Assembly (NCBI GenBank): GCA_023252195.1
Contig: JAHEXI010000002.1
Location: 310,001 to 374,000 of the forward strand
Source of the DNA: Pseudonocardiales bacterium
GTDB lineage: Bacteria > Actinomycetota > Actinomycetes > Mycobacteriales > Pseudonocardiaceae
Length of the DNA: 64,000 bases
Reading direction: 5' to 3'
Every line of letters begins with the position of its first letter. Position 1 is the stretch's first letter. Shown in pieces: positions 59,228-64,000 of the stretch. Under the pieces are notes generated by a model. It had not been told where the DNA came from. It saw only the letters and a program-made list of their open reading frames with translations, and ran no database searches. A program made the translations under genes and the position numbers.

Positions 59228-60020
59228 GTGACAGGCGTCGAACAGACAGTGGACGTGGTCGTGGTCGGGCTCGGGCCGGGCGGCGAGGAGATGGCGTCCC
59301 GGCTGGCCGACGCAGGGCTGACCGTGCTCGGGGTCGAGCGGGAGCTGGTCGGTGGTGAGTGCCCGTACTGGGCTGCGTGCCCAGCAAGATGATCGTCCGT
59401 GCGGCCGAGACGCTCGCCGAGGCGAGAAGGGTTCACCAGCTTGCCGGCGCCGCGCGGGTGTACCCCGACTACGCCCCGGTGGCCCGGCGGATCCGCTCCG
59501 AGGCCACCGGCAACTGGGACGACACCGTCGCGGTGCGGCGATTCGAGAAGCACGGCGGCGGTTCGTCCGGGGGCAGGCGACGCTGGTGGGGCTGCGGCGG
59601 GTCCGGGTCGGCGAAACGGTGTACACAGTCGCGTGGGGTGGTGTTGGCCACTGGTTCTACGCCGGTCCGCCCACCGATCCCCGGGCTCGCCGACGCCGGC
59701 TACTGGACCAATCGGGAGGCGATCGAGGCCACGGAACCGCCCCGCTCGCTGGTCGTGCTCGGTGGTGGCGCTATTGGGTTGGAGCTGGCACAGGCGTTCG
59801 CCCGGTTCGGGTCGGTGGTCACTGTGGTGGAGGGTGCCGACCGGCTGCTGCCGATGGAGGAGCCCGAGGTCAGCGCGGTGATCGAGGCTGTCCTCAAGGT
59901 CGAAGAGCTGACCCTGCGCCCCGGGTGCCGTGCGGTCGCGGTGTCCCGGTCGGCTGGGCATATAGCCGTGGAGCTATCGGATGGCGGCATCGTCGAGGGT
60001 GAGCAGCTGCTCGTCGCTGT
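59228..60020 (+). pseudogene. FAD-dependent pyridine nucleotide-disulfide oxidoreductase remnant
   Basis: GTG 59228 begins TVDVVVVGLGPGGEEMASRL (FAD-binding) and ELVGGECPYW, then a frameshift near 59365 moves the continuation CVPSKMIVRAAETLAEARRV to another frame. A further short segment (about 59550-59640; RRFVRGQATLVGLRRVRVGE) is in a third frame. VLATGSTPVRPPIPGLADAG and the NAD motif LVVLGGGAIGLELAQAFARF follow. Similarity ends near 60020 without the C-terminal dimer domain. The redox Cys pair region (CPYWxCVPS) shows a single catalytic-type Cys. Confidence 0.75.
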
Positions 60021-60109
60021 GAGCGGCCGATGCGCTCGGTCGCATCGGGCGATTCGGACCATCCGCGCTCCTCGGGCTCTCCGCTCGCTACCCCGGCGCG
60101 AGGTGGCGC

Positions 60110-60439
60110 AAGAGGGTGCCGCTGGCCGCCGAGCTGATGGATCCGCGCGCGGAATCCGCGATGGATTACACCGCGGCCAAGCATGGAGTGCACGGCCTGG
60201 TGCGCACCGCCGCACTGGAACTCGCACCGCCCGGCGTGCGGGTCAACGCGGTTGCGCCGGGCATCACCCGCACCGCGATGACCTCGGGGGTCACCGACGA
60301 TCTGCTCGCCGACGTCCCCTTGGGCCGGATCGCTGAACCCGAGGAGATTGCCCACGCCGTGGTATGGCTGGCCTCGCCCAAGGCGTCCTACGTGACTGCA
60401 CGGTACTTACCGTCGACGGCGGTTACCTGGCGCGCTGAC
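60110..60439 (+). pseudogene. Short-chain dehydrogenase/reductase C-terminal fragment
   Basis: The frame holds the catalytic YTAAKHG (YxxxK), VRTAALELAPPGVRVNAVAP, GITRTAM and PLGRIAEPEEIAHAVVWLAS, but the NAD-binding N-terminal half is missing. One base is also lost near the end: adding one base near 60395-60400 restores VTGTVLTVDGGYLAR and a stop at 60439. The fragment is fused directly to the end of the flavoprotein remnant, pointing to a deletion. Confidence 0.75.
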
Positions 60440-60464
60440 TGCGCAGCGCATAGCGGCACACCGA

Positions 60465-60725
60465 CTAGGCGGCATGGCTGGTGCTCGCGTTCCGAGTTGC
60501 GCAGGCCTCCTCCGGGAGGCTGAGGATCGCGTCGATCAGGTGCTGGGTGCGGGTCTGGGATTGCATCCATGGGGGCAGATCCAGCAGTGCCATCACCTCG
60601 CCGGCGAGCACCTCGCCGATCATGTTCGGCCACAAGCGCTTGGCCTTCGCGGCGGCGGCGGCCGCTATCCGTTGCGCGGCGTACCGGTCGACGTCGTGCG
60701 GATCAGGAATCCGTGTCTCAGACAC
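60465..60725 (-). CDS. Small Ala-rich hypothetical protein, copy 2 of a paralog pair
   Basis: The 86-residue frame from GTG 60725 (SETRIPDPHDVDRYAAQRIA, AAAAAKAKRLWPNMIGEVLA, GEVMALLDLPPWMQSQTRTQ, HLIDAILSLPEE) matches the gene at 57396-57647 almost throughout. GAGGAGG lies just upstream, favouring this start over TTG 60767. It is predicted cytosolic and helical with a central GEVLAGEVMALLDLPPW block. Function unknown. Confidence 0.75.
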   Translation of the reverse strand: MSETRIPDPHDVDRYAAQRIAAAAAAKAKRLWPNMIGEVLAGEVMALLDLPPWMQSQTRTQHLIDAILSLPEEACATRNASTSHAA

Positions 60726-60906
60726 TGAAGGCCTCCTCAGTGCTTGGCCGTACTCGGCATTCACCAAAGCCCAACGATTGCGGCTGGGTACAGTGGCGAA
60801 CGATTCTCAGCCCGCGGTTGCGCGCGGGTTAACGACACGGTCCTCACCGTCGCGGCAGCGCCGCCGGACCGGGTGGCCGCGGTCCGTGAAGTCGCAGACG
60901 TCCTCA

Positions 60907-62826
60907 TCACCGGTATGGCGCGGTGAGCCGGATGGCGCGGTTGAGTTCGGCGACCGACCAGGCTTGGAAAGGGCAGCCGGTGGCGGCGTGGGGTGCGTCG
61001 CCATCGGCGGTCTCGGAGACCGAGCCGAGTCCCCACTCGGCCAGGTGCGCCGCCAAACCGGCGAGCACCCCGTCGGCGGGGACGCCAGTGCGCTGGCAGG
61101 CGTCGACGTAGGGACCGATCAGCCAGGGCCAGACGGTGCCTTGGTGGTAGGCGCGGTCGCGGTCGCGCGGCCCCCCGCGGTGCTGGCCGCGGTAGCCGGG
61201 GGAGCCGGGCGCGAGGCTGCGCAACCCGAGCGGAGTGAGCAGCGGTGCGGCCAACGCGTGGACCACGTCTGGGTTGGTGAGCGGCGCGTGGGGCAGCGAG
61301 AATGCGAGCAGCTGGTTGGGCCGCACGGTATCGTCATCGCCGGCCGGACCGTCCACGACGTCGTAGAGTCCACCGCCGGGCGTAGGAAAGCGGGTGGCGA
61401 ACGATGAACGGGCGCGTTCGTGCAGTTCGGCGATGTCTGGCGCAGCCGAGCCGAGGCGCGCGTGCAGCGCCAGCAGGGCCGCGAGACCGTTCACCCACAG
61501 CGCGTTGATCTCCACCGCTTTGCCGATGCGAGGTGTCACACCTAGCCCGTCGACGCGGGCATCCATCCAGGTCAGCGCGTAGCCAGGTTGCCCTTGGCGG
61601 AGCAGCCCGTCGGCCGGGTCGACGCCGATTCCGTACCGGGTGCCCAGCACGTGCGCCTTCACCACCCCGTCCAGCACCGGCAGCGCACCGGCGGCGAGGT
61701 CGAGATCGTCGGTCGCCGCGACATGGCGGTCGACGGCGTGGACGAACCACAGCGTGGCGTCGGCGGTGTTGTACTCGGTGGTGCCGGTGTCGGCGGTATT
61801 GGCCAGCATCCCCTCGGAGACCGTCGCGGCGTATCCGCGTAGCAGCGCCCGTCCCTCGTCCACCCGACCGGTGGCGAGGAACAGCCCCTCGTAGGAGGTC
61901 ATGGTGTCACGCGACCACGCGCCGAACCACGGGTAGCCCGCGACGACGTCCGGCGCGGTGGTGACGAATGCGTCGGCAGCGAGCACGAGACGCGCCGCCA
62001 CCTCGTCGGTGGGGCCTGCGGTCGCCACCAGGGTGCGGGCCCGCTCGCGGGCGGCCGCCACTACATCGACCGACGGCGGTGGCTCGGTGGCCAGGTCGCC
62101 GGCCCAGGCCGACACCGCCAGCGTGTCGCCCACGGTATCCAGGTCGGCGGCGAACCGACCGGCCAGCCACACGTCCTCGTCAGCATTGAGGCCGCGCTGC
62201 GCCTCCAACCGTGCGTGCACGCCGCGGTACCAGTCACCGGCCGGTGACCAGCTGGGTCCTCGGAGCCGGAACGATCCCTCGACCACCGCCCCGCCATCAA
62301 CCTGCTCGACCGGCAACGGCCCGTTGGCGAAGCGCTCGCCGTGCGCGTCGCGCCAGGTCACCAGGGCTTCCAGCGCCAGGCGTACCGGGCCGCCCGCGAG
62401 CAGCCGGTGGACCACCGCCACCGATGCGCTGCCATGTTGCATTGCCAGTTCGCGTTCCAGCACGACATCGCCGACCCGCCACCGCCAGCGCGGCAGCCCG
62501 TCGTTGAGGTCGAACGATTCGAGGAAGGTATGCCCGCTGGGTGACACCGCGCCGCCCGCCCACTCGTGCACGCCGAGCCGCGCCGAGGCGCCGGAGGGCA
62601 TCATCAGGATGGGGTCCAGCGCGACCAAACCGAGGCGGCGAGCCGAAGGGCCACTGACCCCCGGCACCAGCAGGCCGTGGTAGCGCTGGGTGCGCAGCCC
62701 GCAGACAGTGCCCATCGCATAGCCGCCGCAGCCATCGGCGACCAGCCATTCCCGATCGCCGCCCTCAGCGAGTGAGGTACACACAGCGGGACCGAAGGCG
62801 ATGCGCAGCGGAGTCGTCATGCTCAT
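60907..62826 (-). CDS. Glycogen-debranching-type amylo-alpha-1,6-glucosidase family protein
   Basis: The roughly 639-residue protein matches the bacterial/archaeal GDE family that trims alpha-1,6 branches. The N-terminal domain shows REWLVADGCGGYAMGTVCGL and RTQRYHGLLVPGVSGPSARR. The C-terminal (alpha/alpha)6 barrel shows GYPWFGAWSRDTMTSYEGLF, LANTADTGTTEYNTADATLW, GKAVEINALWVNGLAALLAL, RPNQLLAFSLPHAPL and DRAYHQGTVWPWLIGPYVDA. Asp and Glu in WSRDTM and TTEYNTADAT fit catalytic positions. Starts at ATG 62826 or 62820. Divergent from the next gene. Confidence 0.92.
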   Translation of the reverse strand: MSMTTPLRIAFGPAVCTSLAEGGDREWLVADGCGGYAMGTVCGLRTQRYHGLLVPGVSGPSARRLGLVALDPILMMPSGASARLGVHEWAGGAVSPSGHTFLESFDLNDGLPRWRWRVGDVVLERELAMQHGSASVAVVHRLLAGGPVRLALEALVTWRDAHGERFANGPLPVEQVDGGAVVEGSFRLRGPSWSPAGDWYRGVHARLEAQRGLNADEDVWLAGRFAADLDTVGDTLAVSAWAGDLATEPPPSVDVVAAARERARTLVATAGPTDEVAARLVLAADAFVTTAPDVVAGYPWFGAWSRDTMTSYEGLFLATGRVDEGRALLRGYAATVSEGMLANTADTGTTEYNTADATLWFVHAVDRHVAATDDLDLAAGALPVLDGVVKAHVLGTRYGIGVDPADGLLRQGQPGYALTWMDARVDGLGVTPRIGKAVEINALWVNGLAALLALHARLGSAAPDIAELHERARSSFATRFPTPGGGLYDVVDGPAGDDDTVRPNQLLAFSLPHAPLTNPDVVHALAAPLLTPLGLRSLAPGSPGYRGQHRGGPRDRDRAYHQGTVWPWLIGPYVDACQRTGVPADGVLAGLAAHLAEWGLGSVSETADGDAPHAATGCPFQAWSVAELNRAIRLTAPYR

Positions 62827-62884
62827 ACAGTGTCCCGCAGACTGACGGTCGTAACGCCCAGCCCAGGCTGCTGTACTGACCAGC

Positions 62885-64000
62885 ATGACCTCAGCGGAGC
62901 ACGCCCGGCTACAGCAAGCAGACACGGCCACGGCGGCCTGGCGGGCTTGGGGGCCGTATGTGTCCGAGCGAGCGTGGGGCACGGTCCGGGAGGACTACAG
63001 CGCCTACGGCGAGGCCTGGGACTACTTCCCGCACGACCACGCGCGCTCAAGGGTGTACCGCTGGAACGAGGACGGGATGGCCGGGGTCTGCGACGAGTGC
63101 CAGATGTTCTGCCTGGCACTAGCATTGTGGAACGGCGTCGATCCGATCCTCAAGGAGCGGATGTTCGGGCTGACCGGGCCGGAGGGCAATCACGGCGAGG
63201 ACGTCAAGGACTACTGGTGGTACCTGGATTCCACGCCCACGCACTCCTGGATGACCTGGCGATACCACTACCCCCAGCGGCCCTTCCCGTACACCGACCT
63301 GGTGGAGCAGAACCGCAGCCGGGGCAAGGACGCGCCGGAGTACGAGCTGGTCGACACCGGCGTGTTCGCGCAGGACCGGTACTGGGCGGTGACGGTCGAC
63401 TACGCCAAGGCCGGCCCGACGGACCTGTGCCTGCGGATCACCGTGGACAACCGCGGTCCGGAGGCGGCGACGTTGCACGTGCTGCCGACGCTGTGGTTCC
63501 GCAACACCTGGGCGTGGGGATTGCCCGGGCAGGACGCGGTGCCGGAGATCCGCGCCGGGGCGGACGCGACGCTTCGCGCGCGGCACGCCGAGCTGGGCAC
63601 GCTGGTCCTCGGCGGAGACGGTGCCCCGCAGCCGCTGCTGTGCGACAACGAGACCAACACCGCGCGCCTGTACGGCGTGCCGGGCCGCTCGGCGTACCCC
63701 AAAGATGGGATCAACGATCATGTGGTGACCGGCGCCCGGACCGTCAATCCCGACGAGGTCGGCACGAAGGGTGCGCTGTGGTACCGGCTCGACGTACCGG
63801 CCGGTGGTCGGGGTGTGATCCGGGTGCGGCTGACCGCCGGCGACAGCGCCAGTGATCTTGGGTCCGGTGATCTGGGGGACGGGTTCGACGCGGTGATGAC
63901 GGCCCGGCGCGCTGAGGCCGACGAGTTCTACCAAGCGCTGACCCCCGCCGAGGCGTCCGCCGACGACGCGCTGGTGCTGCGGCAGGCGATGGCCGGGATG
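62885..64000 (+). CDS. MGH1/GH63-like glycoside hydrolase, 3' end outside window
   Basis: An open frame from ATG 62885 runs to the window edge (372 codons). It reads [100 protein letters not shown], as in large actinobacterial glucosidase-like proteins of the MGH1/GH63 type. The catalytic (alpha/alpha)6 barrel lies mostly beyond the edge. Substrate cannot be told; relatives act on glucosides. Only 58 bp separate it from the divergent debranching-type gene, so both may be controlled together. Confidence 0.85.
   Translation, partial: MTSAEHARLQQADTATAAWRAWGPYVSERAWGTVREDYSAYGEAWDYFPHDHARSRVYRWNEDGMAGVCDECQMFCLALALWNGVDPILKERMFGLTGPEGNHGEDVKDYWWYLDSTPTHSWMTWRYHYPQRPFPYTDLVEQNRSRGKDAPEYELVDTGVFAQDRYWAVTVDYAKAGPTDLCLRITVDNRGPEAATLHVLPTLWFRNTWAWGLPGQDAVPEIRAGADATLRARHAELGTLVLGGDGAPQPLLCDNETNTARLYGVPGRSAYPKDGINDHVVTGARTVNPDEVGTKGALWYRLDVPAGGRGVIRVRLTAGDSASDLGSGDLGDGFDAVMTARRAEADEFYQALTPAEASADDALVLRQAMAGM

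Noticed and set aside
60744-60926. Small plus-strand frame ending VREVADVLITGMAR
   Set aside because: It overlaps the start region of the paralog gene and the end of the debranching gene and has no recognisable family or ribosome site; at most a tiny remnant.
62830-63855. A 341-codon plus-strand frame overlapping the final gene
   Set aside because: It is Arg/Gly-rich without family motifs; the frame from ATG 62885 holds clear glycosidase motifs and stays open to the edge.

Overview
This window is chromosomal DNA from a high-GC actinobacterium, most likely of the Mycobacteriales/Pseudonocardiales. GC-rich codons, many GTG and TTG starts and 4-base stop/start overlaps run throughout. The housekeeping backbone follows a mycobacterial-type order: cobN, magnesium-chelatase-like gene, cobO, cobB, cysG, proS, rimP-nusA-ylxR-infB-rbfA-nrnA, truB-ribF-rpsO-pnp-pepR-dapB, thyX, dapA-rnj-ftsK and an ArgA-like acetyltransferase. 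No rRNA or tRNA gene was seen.

Positions 1-21326 form a cobalamin (vitamin B12) region in three blocks. On the plus strand, the end of cobN is followed, past a convergent M15 peptidase-like gene, by an acetyltransferase, a fused ChlI/ChlD-type chelatase, cobO, cobB, cobI, cbiD, cobL and a CobE/CbiG-ferredoxin fusion. On the minus strand, cobM, cobJ, cobA, cbiQ, a CbiX-CbiO fusion and a truncated ACT protein are chained by 4-base ATGA overlaps. On the plus strand again lie cobH and cysG. The set mixes hallmarks of late (CobN) and early (CbiX, CbiD) cobalt insertion. Between the blocks (10720-13732) is a disturbed stretch: a DUF222/HNH endonuclease of the 13E12-repeat type, a truncated SnoaL-like gene, a frameshifted folD behind a ZTP (pfl) riboswitch, and the ACT fragment.

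Positions 21327-24976 are an accessory patch: two small coupled genes of unknown function, a frameshifted Cys-rich small protein, an XRE/TPR regulator and a RIO-kinase remnant. From 24977 to 45098 lie OsmC and VOC proteins, proS, yjbQ, a DUF4439/lipoprotein pair, and the transcription, translation, RNA-processing and lysine genes named above.

Positions 45099-46277 hold a DUF559 (AbiEi-like plus Vsr-fold) gene bracketed by five copies of a 22-bp palindrome at a 41-42 bp period. Then follow an acetyltransferase, a YcaQ-like glycosylase, a DUF4097/RHH pair, thyX, a PPOX protein, a TIGR03085 protein, dapA, rnj, ftsK and the ArgA-like gene. Positions 57396-60725 are a decayed island (sigma factor, MalT-type LuxR regulator, flavoprotein reductase and SDR remnants) flanked by two paralogous small genes. 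The window ends with divergent carbohydrate genes: a glycogen-debranching-type enzyme and a partial MGH1/GH63-like glycosidase.

The most unusual feature is palindromic DNA apparently read as protein. A 64-bp inverted-repeat element occurs twice, in the chelatase linker and at the DUF4439 N-terminus, in the same reading frame, giving peptides with PDMGTYRG and PDMSP(C/Y)R. A different perfect 42-bp palindrome is translated at the start of cobB. These resemble the in-frame palindromic elements of Rickettsia in behaviour, not in sequence.
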